Assembly (NCBI GenBank): GCA_026770585.1
Contig: MU646735.1
Coordinates: forward strand, 173,190-188,082
Source: Baffinella frigidus
Taxonomy: Eukaryota; Cryptophyceae; Cryptomonadales; Baffinellaceae
Direction: 5' to 3'
DNA length: 14,893 nucleotides
A program made the translations under genes and the position numbers. Below are positions 6,058 through 10,930 of the stretch, one piece after another (position 1 is the first letter of the stretch; each line of letters starts with the position of its first letter). The notes beneath the pieces were generated by a model that did no database searches, was not told the origin of the DNA, and saw only the letters and a list, made by a program, of their open reading frames with translations.

Positions 6058-6222
6058 TTACTACGCGGGAGAGCTATATGCCATTTTACGCCCTGCGTCT
6101 TTCTATTATTTTCCCTGAAATCGGCAAAAGTTGCCGGAAATGCCCACAAAAAAATGACTTTGACCTGGCTGGCAACCGCAAGATAAGGTACCGATCGGTT
6201 GCCAACTAGCCCTCCCTCGTAG
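6058..6222. other. Unassigned sequence with a GGCAACCG hairpin
   Basis: Mostly unique. A stem GGCAACCG/CGGTTGCC encloses AAGATAAGGTACC at about 6171-6203, and a smaller CGGCAA/TTGCCG pair lies near 6122. The open plus frame (FPEIGKSCRKCPQKNDFD) has no copy or splice support. Confidence 0.4.
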
Positions 6223-6269
6223 TAGGGCTATGCACGAAATCGGCGAATGAGCCCAAATAGACCCTAACC
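6223..6269 (+). repeat. GGACGAAATCG repeat family, copy 3 (3' half)
   Basis: AGGGCTATGCACGAAATCGG, then GCCCAAATAGACCCTAACCC. The 5' half of the family is missing. It continues into a short telomere-like stretch to about 6310. Confidence 0.75.
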
Positions 6270-6310
6270 CCCAAAGTCAACCTTAAACCCTAACCCCTAA
6301 CCCCCAAATC

Positions 6311-6386
6311 CAACCCCCAAACCAGGCGGGACCCCGAGAGCCTCGGGTTTCTCGAATTCGTGATCTCAAAAGCCATGGACGAATGG
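6311..6386 (+). repeat. GGACGAAATCG repeat family, copy 4 (5' half)
   Basis: CAACCCCCAAACCAGGCGGG, then ACCCCGAGAGCCTCGGGTTT, then CTCGAATTCGTGATCTCAAA. It diverges from the other copies after ATGGACGAA. Confidence 0.75.
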
Positions 6387-6545
6387 CCTGAGAGCCACGA
6401 TGTCATGGTACCTACCCCTGCCACTCAGAAGGCTACGGGACGCGTCCCTCCCCAGAAATCCTGGGAGGGACGTGACAAATTCCTGACTTTTGGCGTGTTT
6501 CTTGGGCAGGAATCCAATAATCAACTTAAGCATGGTTCCTCGTAG
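6357..6545 (+). CDS. ORF segment overlapping a dispersed repeat
   Basis: The frame is open from the repeat (FVISKAMDEWPESHDVMV, then PTPATQKATGRVPPQKSW) to TAG at 6543, 62 codons. The first 25 residues look protein-like. The 3' part runs through a 10-bp-stem hairpin (6443-6472) and then a repeat also found at 14518, so only about 6357-6430 could be an exon. The minus strand is open as well. Function unknown. Confidence 0.2.
   Translation, partial: FVISKAMDEWPESHDVMVPTPATQKATGRVPPQKSWEGRDKFLTFGVFLGQESNNQLKHGSS
6443..6472. repeat. Hairpin with a 10-bp perfect stem
   Basis: CGTCCCTCCC (6443-6452) pairs with GGGAGGGACG (6463-6472) around a 10-nt loop. It adjoins the start of the 6473-6540 repeat. 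Confidence 0.8.
6471..6540. repeat. 70-bp direct repeat with 14518-14590
   Basis: CTGACTTTTGGCGTGTTTCT, then GGGCAGGAATCCAATAATCA, then ACTTA. The copies are about 85% alike and 8 kb apart. In both places the repeat follows an open, protein-like segment. Confidence 0.85.
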
Positions 6546-6589
6546 TGTTGAAGCGGGTGGACCAAACCGAGATTGTGATTGGAACTTTT

Positions 6590-6682
6590 CTCTTTGCGCG
6601 GCCGAAGGGTTTCGGGCGTTGGGAGCCTCCTGGTGCCCACCAGTGGAAATGGCCTGACCACATCGTCGATTCGATTCACTTC
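6590..6682. repeat. Dispersed repeat A, copy 3 (divergent)
   Basis: GCGCGGCCGAAGGGTTTCGG, then CAGTGGAAATGGCCTGACCA, then CATCGTCGATTCGATTCACT. It keeps the order of copies 1 and 2 with lower identity and lacks the LIRFRSQ foldback beside it. The GAAGCGGGTGGACCAAACCG just upstream (about 6553) resembles a foldback arm remnant. Confidence 0.5.
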
Positions 6683-6711
6683 CTTTGGAGCCTGTCACAA
6701 GTGCTATAGAG

Positions 6712-6873
6712 CTAGGGTCCTTGGGACCTTGGGTCCTTGAGACCTCAGGTTTTACCATCAAGTTTACTATGACGACCTTAGGATTTTTACTATCAAGTCC
6801 TAGGGACCTCAGGTTTCACTATCAAGTTTACTATCAAGTCGAGGCAAAGGGTGCACCTCAAGGGACCCAAGCT
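6712..6873. repeat. Cluster of short direct and inverted repeats (GGGTCCTTGGGACC)
   Basis: GGTCCTTGGGACCTTGGGTC is followed by alternating copies of GACCTCAGGTTT and CTATCAAGTTTACTATCAAG. CTTGGGTCCTTGAGACCTC near 6730 is inverted to GCACCTCAAGGGACCCAAG at 6852. It is a complex of hairpin-forming tandem units. Confidence 0.65.
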
Positions 6874-6904
6874 TGTCTTTGTTCGGATACCGAACATCCG
6901 GGTA

Positions 6905-6955
6905 AAAATGCTTATAACCCCACATGTAAATGATATCCTCCAGCATTCTCAAGTG
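6905..6955 (+). repeat. ACATGTAAAT repeat family, copy 2
   Basis: AATGCTTATAACCCCACATG, then TAAATGATATCCTCCAGCAT, then TCTCAAGTGGGC. It is homologous to 5038-5095 and to the minus strand of 14601-14646, which includes GCTTATAAC and TCCAGCATT in the same order. Confidence 0.7.
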
Positions 6956-7007
6956 GGCAGGCGCACCTCGATAGACAGATTCCCTTTGTTCTGGGCGTCC
7001 TCCCCGT

Positions 7008-7021
7008 CCTCCTGCAGGAGG
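7008..7021. repeat. 14-bp perfect palindrome at the edge of the G-rich array
   Basis: CCTCCTGCAGGAGG. The left half completes a pyrimidine-rich TTCCCTTTGTTCTGGGCGTC, then CTCCCCGTCCTCCTGCAG, which would make a good 3' splice site. The G-rich minisatellite begins immediately after. Confidence 0.8.
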
Positions 7022-7288
7022 GGTTATGGTTTCGGGTGTAGGGTGTACCTGCTTTGAGGTGTAGGGGTGTAGGGTTGTTTTGGTTTCGGGTGTAGGGTTT
7101 TGGTTTCGGGTGTAGGGTTTTGGTTTCGGGTGTAGGGTTTACCTGTTTAGGGGTTTAGGGTGTAGGGTTGTTGTGGTTTAGGGTGTAGGGTTTTGGTTTC
7201 GGGTGTAGGGTTTTGGTTTCGGGTGTAGGGTTTTGGTTTCGGGTGTAGGGTTTTGGTTTCGGGTGTAGGGTTTTGGTTTAGGGTGAAC
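7022..7288 (+). repeat. 20-bp G-rich minisatellite derived from telomere-like DNA
   Basis: The unit TTTCGGGTGTAGGGTTTTGG repeats about ten times, with two less regular spacers at 7045-7075 and 7141-7180. Each unit contains GGGTGTAGGGTTT, a diverged TTTAGGG-type pair. It is G-rich on plus, the reverse of every other large telomere-like block in the window. Confidence 0.9.
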
Positions 7289-7294
7289 GGTTGA

Positions 7295-7351
7295 CCTGGG
7301 GCAAAGGGCTATGGCAAGTGCCCGGAGGGCAAGGACATCGTCGTAGCTAAA
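7295..7351 (+). CDS. Weak exon-like segment at the polarity switch
   Basis: Between the G-rich array and the next C-rich block the plus frame reads PGAKGYGKCPEGKDIVVA with mostly G/C-ending codons. No AG acceptor directly precedes it, and a TGA lies just upstream in frame. Suggestive composition only. Confidence 0.2.
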
Positions 7352-7652
7352 CCCTACACCCTAAGCCCTACCCCCTACACCTAAAACCTAAAACCTAAAA
7401 CCTAAAACCTAAACCCTGAACCCTGAACCCTGAACCCTAAACCCTAAACCCAACACCCTACACCCTAAAACCTAAAACCTAAAACTCAAAACCTGAACCC
7501 TAAACCCTGAACCCTAAACCCTCACTTTACTCTAAACCACAAACCCTGAGCCCTCAAATCTAAACCCGTAACACCAAACCCCAAACCCCAAACCCTAAAC
7601 TCCAAACCTGAAACCCTAAACTCTAAACCCTAAACCCCAAACCCTAAACCCC
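7346..7652. repeat. Telomere-like block, C-rich on plus
   Basis: Begins CTAAACCCTACACCCTAAGC, then passes through CCTAAAA, CCCTGAA, CCCTAAA and CCCCAAA sub-runs. The CCCTACACC units at the start are the reverse complement of the GGTGTAGGG units of the minisatellite, as if the two arrays diverge from a junction near 7300. Confidence 0.85.
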
Positions 7653-7654
7653 AG

Positions 7655-7705
7655 ATGCTGAATCTGCTTCTGCTCCGATTCGTGAACCGGCGGTGGGACC
7701 CCCAA
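7655..7705 (+). CDS. Short exon-like segment
   Basis: After CCCCAG the frame reads MLNLLLLRFVNRRWDPQ and returns to CCCAAAC repeats. ATGC...CT.CTCCGATTC resembles the start of 8099 (ATGCGGCTCTCTCTCCGATC). It may be a diverged copy of part of the 8070-8139 segment. Confidence 0.25.
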
Positions 7706-7895
7706 ACCCAAACCCCCGAACCCTAAACCCTAAATCCCAAACCTTAAAACTCTAAACCCTAAACCCGAACCCCAAACCCCAAACCCCAACCTCAAACCCC
7801 AAACCCCAAACCCCCAACCCCAAACCCCAAACCCCAACCCCCAAACCCCAAACCCCAAACGGCAACCCCCAAACCCGAAACCCGAAACGGCATTT
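7706..7895. repeat. Telomere-like block rich in CCCCAAA and CCCGAAA
   Basis: Almost pure CCCCAAA/CCCCCAA/CCCGAAA heptamers. The Gly/Phe/Val/Leu-rich minus-strand frames across 7752-8057 are simple translations of this repeat, not genes. Confidence 0.9.
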
Positions 7896-7900
7896 TGCAC

Positions 7901-7934
7901 ACTCTAGGTGGGACGTGGCGAGGGCCCTGGAGCG
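7901..7934 (+). pseudogene. Duplicate of the WDEAGALER segment, truncated
   Basis: ACTCTAGGTGGGACGTGGCG, then AGGGCCCTGGAGCG, matches 8063-8096 with four mismatches and reads WDVARALER in the same frame. After GAGCG it runs into CCCCACC repeat. Confidence 0.5.
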
Positions 7935-8060
7935 CCCCACCCCAGCCCCCACCCCCCACCCCCCAAATGCCAACCCCCACACCCAGAACGGCAAACCCGA
8001 AACGGCAACCCCGAAACCCGAAACCCGAAACCCCAAACCCCAAACCCTCAACTGCAAACC
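7935..8060. repeat. C-rich and CCCGAAA telomere-like block
   Basis: C-rich degenerate stretch, then CCCGAAA and CCCCAAA units, between the two WD(E/V)A copies. Confidence 0.8.
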
Positions 8061-8069
8061 TTACTCTAG

Positions 8070-8139
8070 GTGGGACGAGGCGGGGGCCCTAGAGCGACAG
8101 ATGCGGCTCTCTCTCCGATCCCTTCCTACCGACCACCAG
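8070..8139 (+). CDS. Exon-like segment WDEAGALER
   Basis: It follows ACTCTAG and ends at CACCAG^GTGATG, 70 nt. It reads WDEAGALERQMRLSLRSL and then PTDHQ. It is the better of two copies (the other at 7901-7934), and both keep the same frame. Charged, helix-prone residues fit real coding sequence. The frame stays open downstream to 8223, but that part contains repeated CTACCGAC units. Function unknown. Confidence 0.4.
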
Positions 8140-8214
8140 GTGATGACCTTGGATCCAAGGGGTTTTCTTGAACCCTACCGACAACCAGATTTCTTTAACC
8201 CTACCGACCAACAG
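8125..8214 (+). repeat. Three spaced copies of CCTACCGACCAMCAG
   Basis: CCTACCGACCACCAG (about 8125), CCTACCGACAACCAG (about 8174) and CCTACCGACCAACAG (about 8200). Each ends in CAG and two are followed by GT. It looks like repeated duplication of an exon-intron border. Confidence 0.7.
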
Positions 8215-8257
8215 GTTACCTAAACCCTAAACCCCAAACCCCAAGCCCCAAGCCCTT

Positions 8258-8293
8258 GGAGCCATTTTTCAATTTTGCATTGAAAATGGCTCC
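8258..8293. repeat. Strong hairpin, 14-bp stem
   Basis: GGAGCCATTTTTCAA (8258-8272) pairs with TTGAAAATGGCTCC (8280-8293), with one extra T, around a loop of about seven bases. It sits at the 3' edge of a CCCCAAG/CCCCAAA stretch. No T run makes it a terminator. Confidence 0.85.
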
Positions 8294-8340
8294 AGTGCAA
8301 CGCCACCCTCGGTCAATCGGGTCATTTGTCTCAGATTTAG

Positions 8341-8462
8341 GGCGGTAGTCCACTCAGCGGACTTCGAAGGAATTTTGAATAATCCCCAAGCGACAAGACC
8401 TAGGACCCTACGGTAAGAAACCCGTAGGGTCATAGGGGGGTTCCTTCAGATAAGGTAACATA
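8341..8462 (-). repeat. TAGGAACCCCCC repeat family, copy 3 (minus)
   Basis: In reverse complement it reads GTTACCTTATCTGAAGGAAC, the C run, CCTATGACCCTACGGGTTTC, GTAGGGTCCTAGGTCTTGTC and GGGGATTATTCAAAATTCCT. With 10053-10176 it defines the full repeat, including a distal part TTCGAAGTCCGCTGWGTGG that resembles the VHS segment. Confidence 0.85.
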
Positions 8463-8564
8463 AACTGGGGCTCTCAGCGCCCGAAATTCCCTTAGTAGCC
8501 CTCTGTGTGGATTACTCTCGGCTGTGTGGTCAGTCCCCCTTACATGAAATTTATCTCATTTTTT
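8463..8564. other. Unassigned sequence
   Basis: Unique, with no clear frame. A T run lies at 8559-8565, just before the TGTACATTTGCGG repeat. Confidence 0.4.
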
Positions 8565-8617
8565 TGTACATTTGCGGCCCAAATTCCCGGTTTTGAACCC
8601 TAAACACTTCCCTGGGT
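8565..8617 (+). repeat. TGTACATTTGCGG direct repeat, copy 1
   Basis: TGTACATTTGCGGCCCAAAT, then TCCCGGTTTTGAACCCTAAA. It matches 8769-8820 at about 85%. With the exon-like copies that follow each, it forms a duplicated unit of about 200 bp. Confidence 0.85.
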
Positions 8618-8629
8618 TAAACCCTAAAC

Positions 8630-8652
8630 CCCAACCACCAGTACAGCTGAGA
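8630..8652 (+). pseudogene. HHQY segment fragment, copy 1
   Basis: CAACCACCAGTACAGCTGAG keeps only HHQYS before a TGA. It aligns with the start of the 8910-9003 segment. A small GCTGAG/CTCAGC hairpin follows. Confidence 0.35.
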
Positions 8653-8711
8653 CCGGTTTTCCTCAGCTTTCAAAAACACGCGTAGGTCGCTCGATAGCGG
8701 TAACCTCTGAA

Positions 8712-8767
8712 GGCTTCATCTTCACCCCCAGTAGACGCTGCACGTGCTGGAACGCAAGGCGGCTTTT
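8712..8767 (+). pseudogene. HHQY segment, copy 2, with in-frame stop
   Basis: GGCTT, then CACCCCCAGTAGACGCTGCA, then CGTGCTGGAACGCAAGGCGG. It would read HPQ, stop, TLHVLERKA. This is clearly the same segment as 8910-9003 (HHQYTLHVVERKA) with TAC changed to TAG. Confidence 0.6.
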
Positions 8768-8768
8768 G

Positions 8769-8820
8769 TGTACATTTGCGGCTTGAATTCCCGGGTTTGA
8801 ACCCTAAACCCTTCCCGTGG
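8769..8820 (+). repeat. TGTACATTTGCGG direct repeat, copy 2
   Basis: TGTACATTTGCGGCTTGAAT, then TCCCGGGTTTGAACCCTAAA. Both copies contain a short CCCTAAA piece, so telomere-like sequence was part of the duplicated unit. Confidence 0.85.
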
Positions 8821-8821
8821 G

Positions 8822-8905
8822 GAGGTCACACGAGAGAGAAGATAATCTCAAGGGACCTACCCAGAGTCGTATATCACCAAGTATACAACAACGTATACGA
8901 AGATT
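8822..8905 (-). repeat. GTATAC-palindrome family, copy 2 (minus)
   Basis: In reverse complement: ATCTTCGTATACGTTGTTGT, then ATACTTGGTGATATACGACT, then CTGGGTAGGTCC. It has a 3-bp insertion in the palindrome compared with other copies. Confidence 0.8.
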
Positions 8906-8909
8906 AAAG

Positions 8910-9003
8910 GCTTGAACCACACCACCAGTACACGCTCCACGTGGTGGAACGCAAGGCGACGCAGGATGCTGCTGGTTCCTCCAAGATGGGCGCGCGCGGC
9001 CAG
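8910..9003 (+). CDS. Exon-like segment HHQYTLHVVERKA, best copy
   Basis: It follows ATTAAAG and ends at GGCCAG^GTCCTC, just before a CT tract. It reads LEPHHQYTLHVVERKA, then TQDAAGSSKMGARGQ. Two older copies at 8630 and 8712 are broken, while this one is open throughout with ordinary codon use. It contains CCACGTGG (8937-8944). Function unknown. Confidence 0.4.
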
Positions 9004-9006
9004 GTC

Positions 9007-9013
9007 CTCCCTC

Positions 9014-9058
<45 letters not shown>

Positions 9059-9238
9059 TTCTCTTTCTCTTTCTCTCTCTCTGTCTCTCTATGTCTCTCT
9101 CTGTCTCGCTCTTTCATCTGTCTGTCTCTCTGTCTCTCTTTCTCTCTCTCTGGCTCTGCCTATCTCTCTGTCTGTCTTAATTTTATCTCTCTCTCCCTCC
9201 CCCCCCTCTCTCTCTATACCTCGTTCTCTCTCTCTCCC
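9007..9238 (+). repeat. CT/CTTT microsatellite
   Basis: About 230 bp of CTCTCT with TTTCTC, GTCTCT and CCCTCC variants, pyrimidine-rich on plus. The Ser/Leu- and Arg/Glu-rich frames over it are artefacts of the repeat. It starts right after a possible donor at 9003. Confidence 0.95.
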
Positions 9239-9286
9239 TAAACCCTTAACCCTAAACCCTAACCCCGAAACCCCGAAACCCTAAAG
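9239..9286. repeat. Short telomere-like block
   Basis: CCCTAAA, CCCTTAA and CCCCGAA units, followed by AAAGGTCTCTGCA, a fragment of the VS.VAL segment start (compare 10322-10334). Confidence 0.85.
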
Positions 9287-9295
9287 GTCTCTGCA

Positions 9296-9396
9296 AAAAA
9301 TCTGCATGACAACTACAAAAATTCTTTGGGATGTGACCCATGAGTAGTGATTTTGAATGCCAGATTTTTAAAAGAAAAATACGTGTTCCCGGATTA
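9296..9396 (-). mobile_element. Truncated copy of the TTATYCGGGG element
   Basis: In reverse complement it starts TAATCCGGGAACACGTATTT, then TTCTTTTAAAAATCTGGCAT and TCAAAATCACTACTC. This follows the arm and core order of 591-730 (TTATTCGGGGAAATC, ATTTTTCTTTC, CCTGGCAACGAAAATTACTAC). The far end keeps only AAAAAATCTGCA. TTAGCAG directly follows the GGGA end, a possible 3' splice site. Confidence 0.6.
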
Positions 9397-9404
9397 GCAG
9401 GTCT

Positions 9405-9614
9405 CCACTTGAGGCCAGAAATGGGACATTTTTGAATGTGGAGTTGCTAAATTTAGTACCAGTCACGGGCAGGCTTGGTCACGTTGCTGAGGGAATTTCC
9501 CCAGGAACGTGACCAAACGCCCCCATTTGTGTGAAAATTACTACACACTTCTTTTTCTTCTTCACTTATAAAAAATCCCTATTTTAAAACAGTCACATTT
9601 CTAGCCTCAAGTGG
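9405..9614. mobile_element. Foldback element, CCACTTGAGG ends (210 bp)
   Basis: The ends CCACTTGAGGCCAGAAATG and CATTTCTAGCCTCAAGTGG are inverted with one mismatch, and weaker pairing runs to the centre. The centre is the palindrome TTGGTCACGTTGCTGAGG...CCAGGAACGTGACCAA (9475-9516). The right half contains GTGAAAATTACTACACAC, the core seen in 591-730 and 5443-5552. The left arm recurs alone at 4217-4283. Confidence 0.8.
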
Positions 9615-9660
9615 CTCTTGAGAACTCCATCATGGCCACCAAGACCCTAATCCGAAGCCC

Positions 9661-9784
9661 TACAGGGGTATCTCGCTCATGAAAAAGAGCCCCCCCCCCC
9701 CTAGGACCACCATAGGGCCCTAGGCATAGCCCTGCTGTAGGTTCCTGGGGGGGGGCGGTTTCTTATGAGCGAGGTACCCCTGTA
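9661..9784. mobile_element. MITE-like element, CAGGGG family, copy 2
   Basis: The ends TACAGGGGTATCTCGCTCAT and ATGAGCGAGGTACCCCTGTA are inverted. The centre is CCCCTAGGACCACCATAGGG...CTGCTGTAGGTTCCTGGGG. A G run of about ten faces a C run of about thirteen across the hairpin. It lies between a telomere-like remnant and an exon-like copy. Confidence 0.85.
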
Positions 9785-9829
9785 AACCCGAAACCCTGAA
9801 CCCTAAACCGGAATGCCGGAACCCGAAAG

Positions 9830-9880
9830 GTTTCTGTGGTGGCCCTGACTGAGTTCGAGGTAGCCACCAAATCGGACTGA
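9830..9880 (+). pseudogene. VS.VAL segment, copy 1, broken by a 28-bp tandem duplication
   Basis: After CCCGAAAG the frame reads VSVVALTEFEVATKSD and hits TGA. It matches VSAVALMEFEVGMEK at 10327. The break comes from a tandem 28-bp duplication (9847-9874 and 9875-9902, GACTGAGTTCGAGG units), which shifts the frame. Confidence 0.5.
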
Positions 9881-10072
9881 GTTCGAGGAAGGCACCAAAT
9901 CGGCCACCTTTCCGTCAGAGAGATTGATGATTTATTGCCAAACAACCAGCGTCAGCGCCGCACATGCTACGCATTGTGCCACTTACTGTACCCCGTGTCG
10001 GCCGCTCATACGAGCATTTTCCGGATGGATTCTAACTCCACCTCCTACACCTTTCCGTTACCTTATCCGTAG
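9881..10072 (+). CDS. Open segment, unknown, after the broken copy
   Basis: In frame with 9830 but after its stop, 63 codons are open to TAG at 10070. The stretch VREIDDLLPNNQRQRRTC and then YALCHLLYPVSAAHTSIF looks like protein. The +2 frame is also long (from 9924) and would join the VS.VAL copy if the 28-bp duplication were ignored, so the true frame is unclear. The 3' end overlaps the repeat starting at 10053. Function unknown. Confidence 0.25.
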   Translation, partial: VRGRHQIGHLSVREIDDLLPNNQRQRRTCYALCHLLYPVSAAHTSIFRMDSNSTSYTFPLPYP

Positions 10073-10176
10073 GAACCCCCCTATGCTCTTACGGGTTGCC
10101 TACTGTAGGGTCCTAGGTCTTATCGCTTAGGGGTTATTCAAAATCCCTTCGAAGTCCGCTGTGTGGGGCCACCGGA
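10053..10176 (+). repeat. TAGGAACCCCCC repeat family, copy 4 (full length)
   Basis: TTTCCGTTACCTTATCCGTA, GGAACCCCCCTATGCTCTTA, CGGGTTGCCTACTGTAGGGT, CCTAGGTCTTATCGCTTAGG, GGTTATTCAAAATCCCTTCG, AAGTCCGCTGTGTGG. It is collinear with the minus copy at 8341-8462. The core GCCTACTGTAGGGTCCTAGG also occurs, reversed, in CAGGGG-family copy 1. Confidence 0.9.
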
Positions 10177-10243
10177 GCCCTAACCCGAAGCCCTGAACCC
10201 TGAACCCTAAACCCCAACCTCGGAACCCTACAGGTCTCTGGTC

Positions 10244-10291
10244 TCACCCAGAGTCATACATCACCAAGGATACAACGTATACGAAGATACA
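10244..10291 (-). repeat. GTATAC-palindrome family, copy 3 (minus, short)
   Basis: In reverse complement: ATCTTCGTATACGTTGTATC, then CTTGGTGATGTATGACTCTG, then GGTGAG. It sits between a telomere-like remnant with AGGTCTCTG and the VS.VAL segment at 10327. Confidence 0.8.
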
Positions 10292-10326
10292 CCCGAAAGG
10301 CTAACCCCGAAAGGCGAAAGCGACAG

Positions 10327-10389
10327 GTCTCTGCGGTGGCGCTGATGGAGTTTGAGGTGGGCATGGAGAAGGCGCGCAAGGCTCACAAG
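10327..10389 (+). CDS. Exon-like segment VSAVAL, best copy
   Basis: It lies between GCGACAG and CACAAG^GTCCTC and is exactly 63 nt, in phase. It reads VSAVALMEFEVGMEKARK and then AHK, an amphipathic, helix-prone peptide with G/C-ending codons. A broken copy is at 9830, and start fragments (AGGTCTCTG) lie at 9284 and 10231. AAG^GTC matches the donor of 12910-12948. This is one of the best exon candidates in the window. Function unknown. Confidence 0.5.
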
Positions 10390-10411
10390 GTCCTCAACCC
10401 TACCCAAACCC

Positions 10412-10533
10412 TAGTTGATCTTGGTATACGTCGTATACTTGGTGATATCACTGACTGTGGGTAGGTGACTCCCTCTCGCTATGTTCTGCTCTCGCGTGTC
10501 GCCTCCCAGAGAGGGGCAGATCAACTATCAACT
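10412..10533 (+). repeat. GTATAC-palindrome family, copy 4, with short inverted ends
   Basis: CTAGTTGATCTTGGTATACG, TCGTATACTTGGTGATATCA, GGGTAGGTGACTCCCTCTCG, ATGTTCTGCTCTCGCGTGTC, GCCTCC. It ends AGATCAACTATCAACTAG, the inverse of CTAGTTGATCT. It is the only copy with visible inverted ends, so the family may be a degenerate inverted-repeat transposon. Confidence 0.8.
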
Positions 10534-10549
10534 AGGGGTCTTGAACCCT

Positions 10550-10667
10550 CAGGGGTACCTCGCTCATAAGAAACCGCCCTCCTCTAGGACCCTGCAGTAG
10601 ACCTTAGCCTAGGGCCCTGTGGAGGTCCGGGGGGGGTGGGCGGTTTCTTATGAGCGAGGCACCCCTG
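10550..10667. mobile_element. MITE-like element, CAGGGG family, copy 3
   Basis: CAGGGGTACCTCGCTCATAA and TTATGAGCGAGGCACCCCTG are near-perfect inverted ends, continued by GAAACCGCCC/GGGCGGTTTC (about 30 bp in all). The centre is CTAGGACCCTGCAGTAGACC. It is the best preserved of the three copies. It lies between two GTATAC-family copies. Confidence 0.9.
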
Positions 10668-10680
10668 TCTATCCAAACCC

Positions 10681-10735
10681 TAGTTAATCTTGGTATACGT
10701 TGTATACTTGGTGATATATGACTCTGGATAGGTGA
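10681..10735 (+). repeat. GTATAC-palindrome family, copy 5
   Basis: TAGTTAATCTTGGTATACGT, TGTATACTTGGTGATATATG, ACTCTGGATAGGTGACC. Only about 270 bp from copy 4 in the same orientation, with CAGGGG copy 3 between them. Confidence 0.85.
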
Positions 10736-10798
10736 CCTTGTGGCATCCTCTTGTCTCGTGGGGTGACCTTTCGACATCCTCTTGTCTCGTGTCGCCCA
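10729..10798 (+). repeat. Two-copy tandem repeat, about 34-bp unit
   Basis: GGTGACCTTGTGGCATCCTC, then TTGTCTCGTG, is repeated as GGTGACCTTTCGACATCCTC, then TTGTCTCGTG. It replaces the TCTCGCGTGTCGCC tail of the GTATAC family. Confidence 0.85.
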
Positions 10799-10815
10799 CA
10801 CAGAGGGCTTCGAGG

Positions 10816-10930
10816 CTTTCGTTAGGGCCGAAATTTCGGGTGTTACGTGACCAATTTGCATTAGAAAAAACTTTGAAGTTAATTGTCTTCAGGCAAGTTG
10901 ACTTTTGATGAAAGGTTCGTAGTCCACCGT
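10816..10930 (+). repeat. About 110-bp direct repeat with 14274-14385
   Basis: TTCGTTAGGGCCGAAATTTC, GGGTGTTACGTGACCAATTT, AGAAAAAACTTTGAAGTTAA, TTGTCTTCAGGCAAGTTGAC, GATGAAAGGTTCGTAGTC. The two copies are about 80% identical and 3.5 kb apart. Just upstream, 10790-10815 (GTCGCCCACACAGAGGGCTT, CGAGGCTTTC) resembles the VHS segment at 13268. Confidence 0.85.

Noticed and set aside
7752-8057. Gly/Phe/Val/Leu-rich minus-strand ORFs
   Set aside because: The composition follows directly from TTTGGGG/TTTCGGG heptamers, and both minus frames give similar runs.
8258-8293. Dinoflagellate spliced-leader gene (GGAGCCATTTTT)
   Set aside because: Only the GCCATTTT and GGCTC pieces resemble it. Here they are two arms of a simple hairpin, with no SL-like order or donor site.
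8258-8293. Transcription terminator hairpin
   Set aside because: There is no T run after the stem, and intrinsic terminators are not expected in this kind of genome.
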